Below, piece by piece: positions 44,586 to 52,657 of a DNA stretch of 64,000 nucleotides (positions are counted from its first letter, which is position 1; each line of letters starts with the position of its first letter). The stretch is from SZUA-309 sp050185825 (GTDB lineage Bacteria > Pseudomonadota > Gammaproteobacteria > Pseudomonadales > Azotimanducaceae). The stretch spans positions 1 to 64,000 of the forward strand of contig JBFWZA010000006.1 of the NCBI GenBank assembly GCA_050185825.1, given 5' to 3'. The notes below the pieces were generated by a model. It was not told the DNA's origin, ran no database searches, and saw only the letters and a list, made by a program, of their open reading frames with translations. The position numbers were made by a program, and so were the translations under genes.

Positions 44586-45725
44586 ATGGAGATTCACGGG
44601 TTCTGTGACGAGCGGTTCGCGCCGGTGCGCGACGCTTTCGAGGCCAACTTCACCGAGCGGGGCGACGTAGGGGCGAGCTTCGCCGCCACCCTCGACGGCG
44701 AGTACGTGGTGGACCTCTGGGCCGGCCACGCGGACGCTGCGCGGACCCGGCCCTGGACGGAAGACACCATCGTCAACGTCTACTCCACCACCAAGACCAT
44801 GACGTTTCTCTCGGCGCTGATGCTCGCGGACCGGGGCGAGCTGGATCTGAACGCGCCCGTGGTCGAGTACTGGCCGGAGTACGGCCAGAAGGGCAAGGAG
44901 AAAACCCTGGTGCGCCACTTCCTCTCCCACTCCGCGGGTGTGCCCGGGTTCGCCCCGGCGGTGACGGCGGCGGAGCTCTACGACTGGGACGCCTGCACCG
45001 CCAACCTGGCGGCGCAGGAACCGTGGTGGGAGCCCGGCAGCCGCAGCGGTTATCACGCCATCACCCAGGGCTATCTGATCGGCGAGCTGGTCCGCCGGAT
45101 CACCGGCGCCTCCTTCGGCACCTTCTTCCGGGAAGCGGTCGCCGGCCCGCTGGGCGCGGACTTCCATGTGGGCATGGCAGCCGAAGATTTCCCGCGGGTC
45201 GCGGAGATGATCCCGGCGCGGCAGAACGGCGACATCACGCCGCCGACCATGGATCCGAGCTCGATCACCGCCCGGGTGTTCGGCAGCGCTGACCTCGGCA
45301 ACAACGCCGTCAACTCACCCGGCTGGCGTCAGGCCGAGATTCCGGCCGCCAACGGCCACGGCAACGCCCGTTCGGTGGTGCGCGCCCAGACACCGCTCGC
45401 CAACGGCGGCAGCGCCTTCGGCGTCAGCCTGCTCTCCGAGGCCGGTTGCCGGCGCATGCTGGAGGAGCAGATCGACGGCACGGACGCGGTGCTGATGATG
45501 CCCATCCGCTTCGGCATGGGGTACGCCTTCCCCAACGCGCTGATGCCCATGTCGCCGAGCCAGAGCGGCATGTTCTGGGGTGGGGCCGGTGGCTCCACCA
45601 TCGTGGTGGACCAGGAGCACCGGGTGTGCCTGTCCTACGTGATGAACCAGATGGCACCGGCCATCGTCGGCGATTCCCGGGGCGGTTCGCTCGGCAAGGC
45701 GTTCTACGACGCCCTGTTGACCTGA
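44586..45725 (+). CDS. Beta-lactamase-family serine hydrolase (EstB-like)
   Basis: A 379-residue class C beta-lactamase-fold esterase. The nucleophile motif SxxK is STTK at 67-70, followed by LMLADRGELDLNAPVVEYWPEY and a YHAITQG segment carrying the catalytic tyrosine. The GGAGGST region near the C-terminus forms the third motif. There is no signal peptide, so it is probably a cytosolic esterase and not a drug-resistance enzyme. It is 27 bases after purC; its 3' end faces a convergent gene 14 bases away. Confidence 0.88.
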   Translation: MEIHGFCDERFAPVRDAFEANFTERGDVGASFAATLDGEYVVDLWAGHADAARTRPWTEDTIVNVYSTTKTMTFLSALMLADRGELDLNAPVVEYWPEYGQKGKEKTLVRHFLSHSAGVPGFAPAVTAAELYDWDACTANLAAQEPWWEPGSRSGYHAITQGYLIGELVRRITGASFGTFFREAVAGPLGADFHVGMAAEDFPRVAEMIPARQNGDITPPTMDPSSITARVFGSADLGNNAVNSPGWRQAEIPAANGHGNARSVVRAQTPLANGGSAFGVSLLSEAGCRRMLEEQIDGTDAVLMMPIRFGMGYAFPNALMPMSPSQSGMFWGGAGGSTIVVDQEHRVCLSYVMNQMAPAIVGDSRGGSLGKAFYDALLT

Positions 45726-45739
45726 CCGGCTAAGGTTCC

Positions 45740-46825
45740 CTAAGGCGCCAGATCCATCACGTCCCTGAAGCCATAGGGCTCGTAGGGGCCGATGGCGAGC
45801 TGCTCGAGGATCCCCTTGCCCTGCAGCTTCTTCCCGCCGGGACCGGTCAGCGTCGCCTCGCAGATGGCCTGGATGTGGAAGTGGGTGGGATCCGCCGGTG
45901 ACATGTCGGTCAGCGCGTAGGTTTCGAAGCCGGTGTCGAGCTCGCCGTGATAGAGCCCGTGCGACCAGGTCGGGTGCCCGTAGCCGATGCCCTTCATGTA
46001 GAACGTCTGCCGCGGTGTGAGCTCGATGCGTGTCTCCCCGAGATCGAGGGTTGCGGACTTCGCGTGACGGCTGCCGCTCGCGAACTCGAGATGGCTTGTC
46101 ACCACGGCGGGTGAGAGCGCACCGTTCGCATCGACGATCCGACCGGCCGTGTTCCAGGGCGTGCCGTCCACCTCCGCGTTCAGGTGGTAGAAGGTGGCGC
46201 GGTCCTCGAAGTTCAGGGGCGACCACAGCCAGAAGAACTGCGGGCCCGAGTTGTAGGGGTTCGGCTGGGGGTCGCGCATGCCGACGGAGCGGATGCCCCA
46301 GGAACGGTCGCGCGTTCCCCACCACTGCTCGGTGGATACCTCGTGGCGCGTGCCATCGAGCTCGATGAAACCGTGCCAGCAGCCGTTCTGGGTGAGACGC
46401 GTGTAGTCCATCATCGTCATGCTGCCGACACGGCGCACGAAGCGGGGTTCCTCGATGGCGGGGAATCGCGCCTCGAAGGTCAGCTCGGCGCGGAGATCAC
46501 GTTCCGGGTCGTCCACCCGGACGGTGAGCACCTCGAGTGGCCTCACCACGTCCACCGACAGCGGACCGACCCGGGTGTCGAGGCGCTCCATGTGCAGCGT
46601 CTTGGACGCAAACAGATTGTGCTGCTCACCGTCGACGATGAAGGAGAAGGCTGCGTCCATCACGTTCAGGTGCGGATACACGCCCAGTGCCGCCGCAAAG
46701 AAGCGCTCGCCGTCCCGCTCGTAGCCGTTGAAGAAGTAGCGGTCGTAGAAGTTGCGGTCCGTGCCGGCGTAGGCGACGGGCTCCGGCGTCTGGTGGATGG
46801 GGTAGTCGTCCGCTTTTGTTAACAT
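45740..46825 (-). CDS. Uncharacterised beta-rich protein with DRSWG motif
   Basis: A 361-residue cytosolic protein with no signal peptide. It is rich in predicted strands and aromatic residues. TDRNFYDRYFFNGYERDGERFF at the start, EQWWGTRDRSWGIR in the middle, and PQFFWLWSPLNFED stand out. The DRSWG element recalls the DREWS motif of AttH/CrtC-type proteins, so a distant lipocalin-like relation is possible. The neighbouring genes concern acyl-CoA metabolism. Its start lies only 18 bases from the divergent unknown gene. No function is assigned. Confidence 0.78.
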   Translation of the reverse strand: MLTKADDYPIHQTPEPVAYAGTDRNFYDRYFFNGYERDGERFFAAALGVYPHLNVMDAAFSFIVDGEQHNLFASKTLHMERLDTRVGPLSVDVVRPLEVLTVRVDDPERDLRAELTFEARFPAIEEPRFVRRVGSMTMMDYTRLTQNGCWHGFIELDGTRHEVSTEQWWGTRDRSWGIRSVGMRDPQPNPYNSGPQFFWLWSPLNFEDRATFYHLNAEVDGTPWNTAGRIVDANGALSPAVVTSHLEFASGSRHAKSATLDLGETRIELTPRQTFYMKGIGYGHPTWSHGLYHGELDTGFETYALTDMSPADPTHFHIQAICEATLTGPGGKKLQGKGILEQLAIGPYEPYGFRDVMDLAP

Positions 46826-46843
46826 CGAGCGCTCTCTCCTGCC

Positions 46844-47209
46844 GTGTCGAATTTCACCTTAGCCGTGGACTGGGACCGCTACAAGCAGCTCTGCGATGCG
46901 CCGAACGTCTTCTCCCGGTGGATGCTGGAGCAGACGGCCGAGCTCGTGGCCGTGGACCTGGTGCCGCTCTTCGAGCAGGCGCTCAACGGCACGCCGCTGC
47001 CAAAACCGGTCGGCCATCGCGGCGGCGCGGCCACCGACATGTTCGTGGTCGAGCTGACGCGGGAGGACGTTTCCCGCATCTGCGAGCTGCTGGCCGCAGC
47101 CGTGGAGCGCGGCAGCACCACCACGGCGACCGCCGGGCGCGGGCTCGGCGGGTTCCGGGAGGCGTGGGACGAGTATCTGCGCATGCTGGATGGAATCCGT
47201 GTTCCGTAG
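46844..47209 (+). CDS. Conserved-looking 121-residue protein of unknown function
   Basis: A small soluble protein starting with GTG (MSNFTLAVDWDRYKQL). It is largely helical, has a Gly/Thr-rich stretch (ERGSTTTATAGRGLGG) and no recognised motif. The last 20 bases overlap the biotin carboxylase gene, so the two are probably translated in a coupled way. The GTG lies 18 bases from the start of the divergent gene, leaving little room for promoters; a later ATG at 46922 is an alternative start. Being fixed to an acyl-CoA carboxylase suggests an accessory role, but that is inference. Confidence 0.65.
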   Translation: MSNFTLAVDWDRYKQLCDAPNVFSRWMLEQTAELVAVDLVPLFEQALNGTPLPKPVGHRGGAATDMFVVELTREDVSRICELLAAAVERGSTTTATAGRGLGGFREAWDEYLRMLDGIRVP

Positions 47210-48551
47210 GGTGCTCATCGCCAACCGTGGCGCCATCGCCCGGCGGGTGGTGGAGGCCTGCGCGGGTCTCGGCATCGAGACCGTGGCGGTCTACTCGGAT
47301 GCGGATGCCGGCGCGCCACACCTGGCGGAGGCGTCCGCCACCTGGCGGCTGCCGGGCGAGCGGGCGGTGGACACCTACCTGAATCAGGCGGCGCTGCTCA
47401 CCGCGCTGGAGGAGACCGGCGCAGACGCGCTCCATCCCGGGTACGGCTTCCTGGCCGAGAACGGCGCCTTCGCCCGGGCGGTGACGGCGCGGGATGTCCG
47501 CTTCATCGGCCCTGATCCCGCGTGGCTCGAGACCATGGGTGACAAGGTGGCGGCGCGGGCGCTGGCCGCGGCGCACGGCTTCCCCGTGTTCGCGGGCAGC
47601 GACCGGCTCACGGACGTGGAGGCGATCTGCGCTGCGGCGGATGCCATCGGTTATCCGGTCATGCTGAAGCCCGCGGCGGGCGGCGGCGGGATCGGTATGT
47701 CCGTGGTCCGCTCGGCGGCCGAGCTGCGCCGGGCCGTCGGCCGTTCCGCCCTGCTTGCCGAGCGCGCCTTCGGTGATGGCGGCCTGTTCGTCGAGCGCTG
47801 GGTCGAGGCCGCACGGCACATCGAGTTTCAGATGCTGGGCGACGGGCAGGGTGGCGCGATCCACGTTCACGAACGGGAGTGCTCCGTGCAGCGGCGCAAC
47901 CAGAAGGTCATCGAGGAGAGCCCCGCGCCGGGCATCGGCCGTGCGGAGATCGAGTCGATGGCGGAAAGGGCCCGGGACTTCGTTGCCGGGATCGGCTACG
48001 ACAACGTGGGCACCCTGGAGACGCTCCGCGCAGGCAGCGGTGACTACGGCTTTCTGGAGATGAACACGCGCATCCAGGTGGAGCATGCCGTTACCGAGAT
48101 GGTCACCGGGCTCGACCTGGTGGCCGCGCAGATCCGGCTCGCGGCGGGTGAGCCGCTGCCGGCGCCGGTGGGCTTGAACGGGCACGCCGTCGAGGTGCGG
48201 ATCTACGCCGAGCATCCGCGCACGCTGCTGCCGTCCACCGGTCGGCTCGCCGTCTTCGAGCCGCCGCGCGGGCTTCACGGCGTGCGCGTGGACACGGGCT
48301 ACCGGGCCGGGCAGTGGATCACGCCGCACTACGACCCGCTGCTCGCGAAGGTCGTTGCTCATGGTCGCACACGGGAGCAGGCCATCGGTCGGGTCGTGGT
48401 GGCGTTGAAGGCGTTCGCTGTCCAGGGCGTTCACACCAACATCGCGCTGCTCGAGGCCGTGCTCGGCGACAGCGACTTTCTCTCCGGCCGCCTGGATACC
48501 GGTTACCTCACACGGCTTCTCGAGAATCTGCCAGAATCCGCCAGGGTCTGA
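47190..48551 (+). CDS. Biotin carboxylase subunit of an acyl-CoA carboxylase
   Basis: A 453-residue ATP-grasp biotin carboxylase, without a fused carrier domain. FRRVLIANRGAIARRVV, HPGYGFLAENGAFA, KPAAGGGGIGMSVV, ECSVQRRNQKVIEESPAP and EMNTRIQVEHAVTEMVTG are typical; the last has A where most relatives have P. It carboxylates the biotin of the carrier encoded next (48575). The complex with the carboxyltransferase at 49698 would carboxylate a short or branched acyl-CoA, such as propionyl-, methylcrotonyl- or geranyl-CoA. The substrate is not predictable by eye. Confidence 0.92.
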   Translation: MESVFRRVLIANRGAIARRVVEACAGLGIETVAVYSDADAGAPHLAEASATWRLPGERAVDTYLNQAALLTALEETGADALHPGYGFLAENGAFARAVTARDVRFIGPDPAWLETMGDKVAARALAAAHGFPVFAGSDRLTDVEAICAAADAIGYPVMLKPAAGGGGIGMSVVRSAAELRRAVGRSALLAERAFGDGGLFVERWVEAARHIEFQMLGDGQGGAIHVHERECSVQRRNQKVIEESPAPGIGRAEIESMAERARDFVAGIGYDNVGTLETLRAGSGDYGFLEMNTRIQVEHAVTEMVTGLDLVAAQIRLAAGEPLPAPVGLNGHAVEVRIYAEHPRTLLPSTGRLAVFEPPRGLHGVRVDTGYRAGQWITPHYDPLLAKVVAHGRTREQAIGRVVVALKAFAVQGVHTNIALLEAVLGDSDFLSGRLDTGYLTRLLENLPESARV

Positions 48552-48574
48552 AGCGCACAACGGGAGCAGTCGGC

Positions 48575-48799
48575 ATGCGACACGAGGTGGAGAGCGAGGT
48601 TCAGGGCAGCGTCTGGAAGGTGGAGTGCGCGGTGGGCAGCACGGTGGCGGCCGGTGACGTGGTCATGATCCTGGAGTCCATGAAGATGGAAATCCCGGTA
48701 GAGGCGCCGGTGGCGGGGACCCTGGTGGCGCTCGAGGTAGCGCCTGAGGATGCGGTGGACGAGGGCCAGGTCCTCGCGGTGATCGACGACGGCCGCTGA
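48575..48799 (+). CDS. Stand-alone biotin carrier protein
   Basis: A 74-residue biotinyl domain with the biotinylation motif ESMKMEI (K37) flanked by VAAGDVVMIL and VEAPVAGTLVAL. In most acyl-CoA carboxylases this domain is fused to the biotin carboxylase subunit; here it is a separate gene. The ATG at 48575 follows GGGAG and comes 24 bases after the biotin carboxylase stop; the frame extending upstream to 48314 overlaps that gene and was rejected. Confident domain identification. Confidence 0.9.
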   Translation: MRHEVESEVQGSVWKVECAVGSTVAAGDVVMILESMKMEIPVEAPVAGTLVALEVAPEDAVDEGQVLAVIDDGR

Positions 48800-48878
48800 C
48801 CGTCCGCCGGTGCGTGGACGTGCTCCGGAACCTCGGGGCTGGTAACTTTAGCCGTTCACCCGAATCGAGGAAGCACAC

Positions 48879-49685
48879 ATGAGCGAGCTGGTCACCATCG
48901 AAACCCGAGGGGGGATCGCGGACGTCCGTCTCAATCGGCCGGATAAATACAACGCCCTGTCGGGCGACATGTTCAGGGCCATCATCGAAGCCGGCCAGAC
49001 GCTGAAAGCAGCGAAGGACGTGCGCGCCGTGGTGCTGTCCGGCAACGGCCGCGGCTTCTGCGCCGGGCTCGACATGGAGAGCTTCGCGGGCATGACGCAG
49101 TCCAGCGAAGGCGGCGGCGCCACCGGCGCGCTCATGAGCCGTGGCGACGGACCGGAGAACCACGCGCAGCGGCCGGCCTACATCTGGAAGACGCTGCCCA
49201 TGCCGGTCATCGCGGCCATCCACGGGGTGGCCTACGGCGGCGGCTGCCAGATCGCACTCGGTGCCGACATCCGCTTTGCGGCACCCGATGCGAAGCTGTC
49301 CGTGATGGAGATCAAGTGGGGCCTCATCCCGGACATGAGCCTCACCCAGACGCTCAGAGACCTGGTGCCGCTCGACGTGGCCAAGGAGCTGACCTTCAGC
49401 GGCCGGATCCTCTCCGGTGAGGAGGCCAAGGCCCTGGGTCTCGTCACCCACCTGGCGGACGATCCGCTGGCTGCCGCGATGCGGCTCGCCGAGGAGATCG
49501 CCCGCAAATCACCCGACGCCATCCGCGCGGGCAAGAAGCTGCTCGAGGAGAGCTGGCACGCGGACGCCAGAACCGGCCTCGAGCTGGAGGCCAGCCTGCA
49601 GACGGCCCTCATCGGCACGCCCAACCAGGTGGAAGCCATCAAGGCCAACTTCGAGAAGCGGCCGCCCAACTTCCAGGACGGCTGA
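48879..49685 (+). CDS. Enoyl-CoA hydratase/isomerase (crotonase family)
   Basis: A 268-residue crotonase-fold protein. LNRPDKYNALSGDMF, SGNGRGFCAGLDMESF and IHGVAYGGGCQIALGADIRFA form the CoA-binding and oxyanion-hole region. The usual hydratase glutamates are not all obvious (EIKWGLIPDMS carries one acidic residue pattern), so isomerase or hydrolase activity is also possible. GAGGAA precedes the ATG. It lies inside the carboxylase cluster, between the carrier and carboxyltransferase genes, which places it in the same pathway. Confidence 0.88.
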   Translation: MSELVTIETRGGIADVRLNRPDKYNALSGDMFRAIIEAGQTLKAAKDVRAVVLSGNGRGFCAGLDMESFAGMTQSSEGGGATGALMSRGDGPENHAQRPAYIWKTLPMPVIAAIHGVAYGGGCQIALGADIRFAAPDAKLSVMEIKWGLIPDMSLTQTLRDLVPLDVAKELTFSGRILSGEEAKALGLVTHLADDPLAAAMRLAEEIARKSPDAIRAGKKLLEESWHADARTGLELEASLQTALIGTPNQVEAIKANFEKRPPNFQDG

Positions 49686-49697
49686 GCCGGCGGCGCG

Positions 49698-51251
49698 ATG
49701 AGCTGGGAAGAGGAGGTCAGGGAGCTCGAGCGCCGGCGGCATCTGGCCCGGCAGATGGGCGGTGCCGACGGCATCGCCCGCCAGCACGCGAAAGGCCGGC
49801 TCACCATCCGCGAGCGCATCGACGAGCTCCTGGACGAAGGCTCGTTCTCGGAGCACGGCCGGGCCACTGCGCTTCCGGACTACGACGACAAGGACGAGCT
49901 CCAGGGCTTCGTGCCGGCCAACTACGTGGTGGGTTTCGGGCGGATCGACGGCCGGCGGGTGGTGGTCGGCGGCGAGGACTTCACGCTCAAGGGCGGCTCC
50001 CCGAACGCGGCGGGCCTGCGCAAGAGCGTTTATGCCGAGCACCTGGCCACCCAGTACCGGGTGCCGCTGGTTCGGCTGCTCGAGGGTGGCGGCGGCAGCG
50101 TCCGCGGCTCGGGAAAGAAGGGCGGCACGGTCGGCGAGCCGGTGTACACGGAGCCGCGCTTCAAGATCATTGCGGACGCCATGGGCCAGGTGCCCATCGC
50201 TTCCGCGGCGCTCGGCGCCGTCGCCGGCTTCCCGGCGGGCCGGCTGGTGGCCTCGCACTTCTCGGTGATGACCCGCTACACGGCTCAGATCCTCATCGGC
50301 GGCCCGGCGCTGGTGGAGCGGGCGCTCGGGGTGAAGCTCTCCAAGGAGGCGCTCGGCGGGGTGGAGGTGCACGCGAAGAGCGGGGTGGTGGACAACATCG
50401 CCGAGGACGAGCACGACGCCTTCCGCCAGATCCGCCGTTTTCTCTCCTACCTGCCGGCCAACGTCTGGGAGAACGCCCCACGCACCGCCTGCGACGACCC
50501 GGCGGAGCGGATGGAGCCGGCGCTGCTCGACATCGTGCCGAGGGATTCCAACGCGCCCTTCGACATGCGGGCCATCATCGCCATGGTCATGGACCGGGAT
50601 TCCGTCTTCGAGATGGGCGCGACCTACGGTCCGAGTCAGATCGCGGCGCTGGCGCGACTCAACGGCCAGCCCGTGGGCGTGCTGGGAAACGACTGCCGGC
50701 ATTACGCCGGCGCCATGACCGCGGAAGCGGCGCAGAAGTACCGGCGGTTCGTGGAGCTGTGCGACACCTTCCACCTGCCCATCGTCAACTTCGTGGATCA
50801 GCCGGGCTTCATGATCGGACCGGAGGCGGAGCGTGCCGGCACCATCCGCTACGGCATGGCGGCGGTGGCCGCGGCCGTTCAGGCGCGAGTGCCCTGGGCA
50901 TCCGTTCAGGTGCACAAGGGCTTCGGGGTGGCGACCGCGGCACACTACGGCACCGACGCTTACGTGCTGTCCTGGCCGTCGGTGGAAACCGGTGCGCTGC
51001 CGCTGGAAGGGGGCGTCGCGGTGGCATTTCACCGCGAGATCGCCGCCGCCGAGGATCCGGAAGCCAGACGCCGGGAGATCGAGAACGGACTCAGGCGGGC
51101 GCGATCGCCGTTTCCGCGGGCGGAATCCTTTTCCGTGCACGAGCTGATCGATCCCCGGGAAACCCGGCCCATGCTCTGCGAGTGGATCGACTGGATTCAG
51201 CCCCGGCTGGCGACGCTGCCGGGGGAGGTGCATTTTCCGATTCGACCCTGA
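49698..51251 (+). CDS. Acyl-CoA carboxylase carboxyltransferase (beta) subunit
   Basis: A 517-residue carboxyltransferase with both crotonase-like halves. HAKGRLTIRERIDELLDEGSF, LVRLLEGGGGSVRGSGKKGG, GPALVERALGVKLSKEALGG, VNFVDQPGFMIGPEAE and VQVHKGFGVATAAHYG are characteristic. It moves the carboxyl group from biotin to the acyl-CoA. It starts 12 bases after the crotonase gene. Together with 47190 and 48575 it makes a three-polypeptide carboxylase. Confidence 0.92.
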   Translation: MSWEEEVRELERRRHLARQMGGADGIARQHAKGRLTIRERIDELLDEGSFSEHGRATALPDYDDKDELQGFVPANYVVGFGRIDGRRVVVGGEDFTLKGGSPNAAGLRKSVYAEHLATQYRVPLVRLLEGGGGSVRGSGKKGGTVGEPVYTEPRFKIIADAMGQVPIASAALGAVAGFPAGRLVASHFSVMTRYTAQILIGGPALVERALGVKLSKEALGGVEVHAKSGVVDNIAEDEHDAFRQIRRFLSYLPANVWENAPRTACDDPAERMEPALLDIVPRDSNAPFDMRAIIAMVMDRDSVFEMGATYGPSQIAALARLNGQPVGVLGNDCRHYAGAMTAEAAQKYRRFVELCDTFHLPIVNFVDQPGFMIGPEAERAGTIRYGMAAVAAAVQARVPWASVQVHKGFGVATAAHYGTDAYVLSWPSVETGALPLEGGVAVAFHREIAAAEDPEARRREIENGLRRARSPFPRAESFSVHELIDPRETRPMLCEWIDWIQPRLATLPGEVHFPIRP

Positions 51252-51299
51252 GGGGATATCGTCGGGGTCTGAAAAAACGTTCGAACAGGGGAGGAACGC

Positions 51300-52172
51300 A
51301 TGACGTATTCATTCGAAGGCAAGGTGGCCATCGTCACCGGCGCAGGCGGTGGTCTCGGCCGGTCACACGCGCTCGAGCTCGGCCGCCGTGGCGCGAAGGT
51401 GGTGGTGAACGATCTGGGCGGTGCCCTGGACGGCACCGGTGGCTCCCCCGACGCGGCGGCGGCCGTGGCGGACGAGATCACGGCCGCCGGTGGCGAGGCC
51501 ATCGCCAACGGTGGCTCTGTGGCGGATCGGGCGGACGCCGCAGCACTGGTGGATCAGGCGATGCAGGCCTTCGGGCGGGTGGACATCATCGTCAACAACG
51601 CCGGCATCCTCAGAGACCGGTCGTTCACCAAGATGTCTCTGGACGACTTTCAGGCGGTCATGGATGTGCACCTCATGGGTTCGGTGAACGTGACGCTCGC
51701 CGCCTGGCCGATCATGCGCGCCCAGAGCTACGGCCGGATCGTGATGACCACGTCGGCCACCGGACTCTTCGGCAACTTCGGCCAGGCGAACTACGGCGCG
51801 GCCAAGCTCGCGCTCGTCGGGCTCGCCAACACCCTGAAGATCGAGGGGGCGAAGTACAACATCCACACCAACTGCATCGCGCCGGTTGCGGTCACGCGGA
51901 TGACACGGGAGCTCATTCCGGAGTCCTCACACGCCGGCCTGGGTCCGGAACGGGTCACCCCCGCCGTGGTCTTTCTGTGCACGGAGGATGCTCCCAACGG
52001 GGTGATCGTGCAGGCGCAGGGTGGTCAGTACTCGATCGCCTGCATGGTGGAGAATGCCGGCGTGGATCTGGGCGACGAGGCGACGGTTGAAGACATCGCC
52101 GAGCACTTCGGACAGATCAGCGACCTCACCGGTGCGAAACCGCGCGGGATGCTGCAGCTGGGCGGCATGTGA
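51300..52172 (+). CDS. SDR of the MFE-2/(3R)-hydroxyacyl-CoA dehydrogenase type
   Basis: A 290-residue SDR. VAIVTGAGGGLGRSHALEL, VVVNDLGGALDGTGGSPDAA, NNAGILRDRSFTKM and GLFGNFGQANYGAAKLALVG match the dehydrogenase domain of peroxisomal multifunctional enzyme type 2 and its bacterial relatives. The NDLGG loop after strand 2 is typical of this group. It probably oxidises a 3-hydroxyacyl-CoA made in the same cluster. GGGAGGAA precedes the ATG. It lies 48 bases after the carboxyltransferase gene. Confidence 0.9.
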   Translation: MTYSFEGKVAIVTGAGGGLGRSHALELGRRGAKVVVNDLGGALDGTGGSPDAAAAVADEITAAGGEAIANGGSVADRADAAALVDQAMQAFGRVDIIVNNAGILRDRSFTKMSLDDFQAVMDVHLMGSVNVTLAAWPIMRAQSYGRIVMTTSATGLFGNFGQANYGAAKLALVGLANTLKIEGAKYNIHTNCIAPVAVTRMTRELIPESSHAGLGPERVTPAVVFLCTEDAPNGVIVQAQGGQYSIACMVENAGVDLGDEATVEDIAEHFGQISDLTGAKPRGMLQLGGM

Positions 52173-52211
52173 TGCCGTGGGGGAGGATGCCGGCATGAGC
52201 GGAAACCGCTA

Positions 52212-52406
52212 GTGGTTGCCATCGTCCTGACCCTGGTGGTCTCGTTCCTGATCGGCGGCACGGCGTGGCTGGTCGTCGGCTCGCGCCTGCCGCTGAACGA
52301 TGAAAAGGACGTCAACGAGGTGCTGAACCTGGTTGCCTACGTGGCGAGCGTCCTGCCACCGGTGTTTCTCGCCGTGCTGTTTCTGCTCGACCGGGGATCC
52401 GGCTGA
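52212..52406 (+). CDS. Small two-helix membrane protein, unknown function
   Basis: A 64-residue protein with two hydrophobic helices (residues about 3-24 and 40-59) joined by a polar loop (LPLNDEKDVNEVLN). The GTG at 52212 overlaps the stop of a five-codon frame (ATG at 52195, MSGNR, stop at 52210-52212) that has a perfectly spaced GGGGGAGG. Either translation is coupled to this mini-ORF, or a one-base indel has split a gene whose true start is at 52195. It follows the SDR gene by 39 bases. No family recognised. Confidence 0.55.
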   Translation: MVAIVLTLVVSFLIGGTAWLVVGSRLPLNDEKDVNEVLNLVAYVASVLPPVFLAVLFLLDRGSG

Positions 52407-52413
52407 GACGTCT

Positions 52414-52566
52414 TCAGTTGTACCCCACCACGTAAGCGTCGGCGTCCTCGGACCCCTCTTCCTCGAAGTGATGGTCGGCCGGTCCGAAGGCGAGGAGCAG
52501 CGGCGCGTAGTCCTGATCGTCTCCTTCCTGGTCCTGGTCGGCGGTCTGATCTGGGATGCGGTTCAT
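52414..52566 (-). CDS. Possible 50-residue acidic protein
   Basis: An ATG at 52566 opens a 50-codon frame whose product is strongly acidic (TADQDQEGDDQDYAPLL, then EEEGSEDADAYVVGYN). It sits between the small membrane protein and the methyltransferase genes, in the opposite direction, and ends 8 bases from the membrane protein stop. No clear ribosome-binding site is visible. It fills the only long gap here and its composition is protein-like, but there is no family support. An in-frame start at 52626 lies in AT-rich DNA. Confidence 0.35.
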   Translation of the reverse strand: MNRIPDQTADQDQEGDDQDYAPLLLAFGPADHHFEEEGSEDADAYVVGYN

Positions 52567-52657
52567 AGTGAGTTGTCTGTCGGCAAGGCAGGCGGATGAG
52601 TTTAGTACATTACTTTTAAAATGCAACGCTAATCCTTTGATTTATGGATTGTTTCAG

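Noticed and set aside
44586..45725. Antibiotic-resistance beta-lactamase
   Set aside because: It has SxxK but no signal peptide, and the length and context fit an EstB-type esterase.
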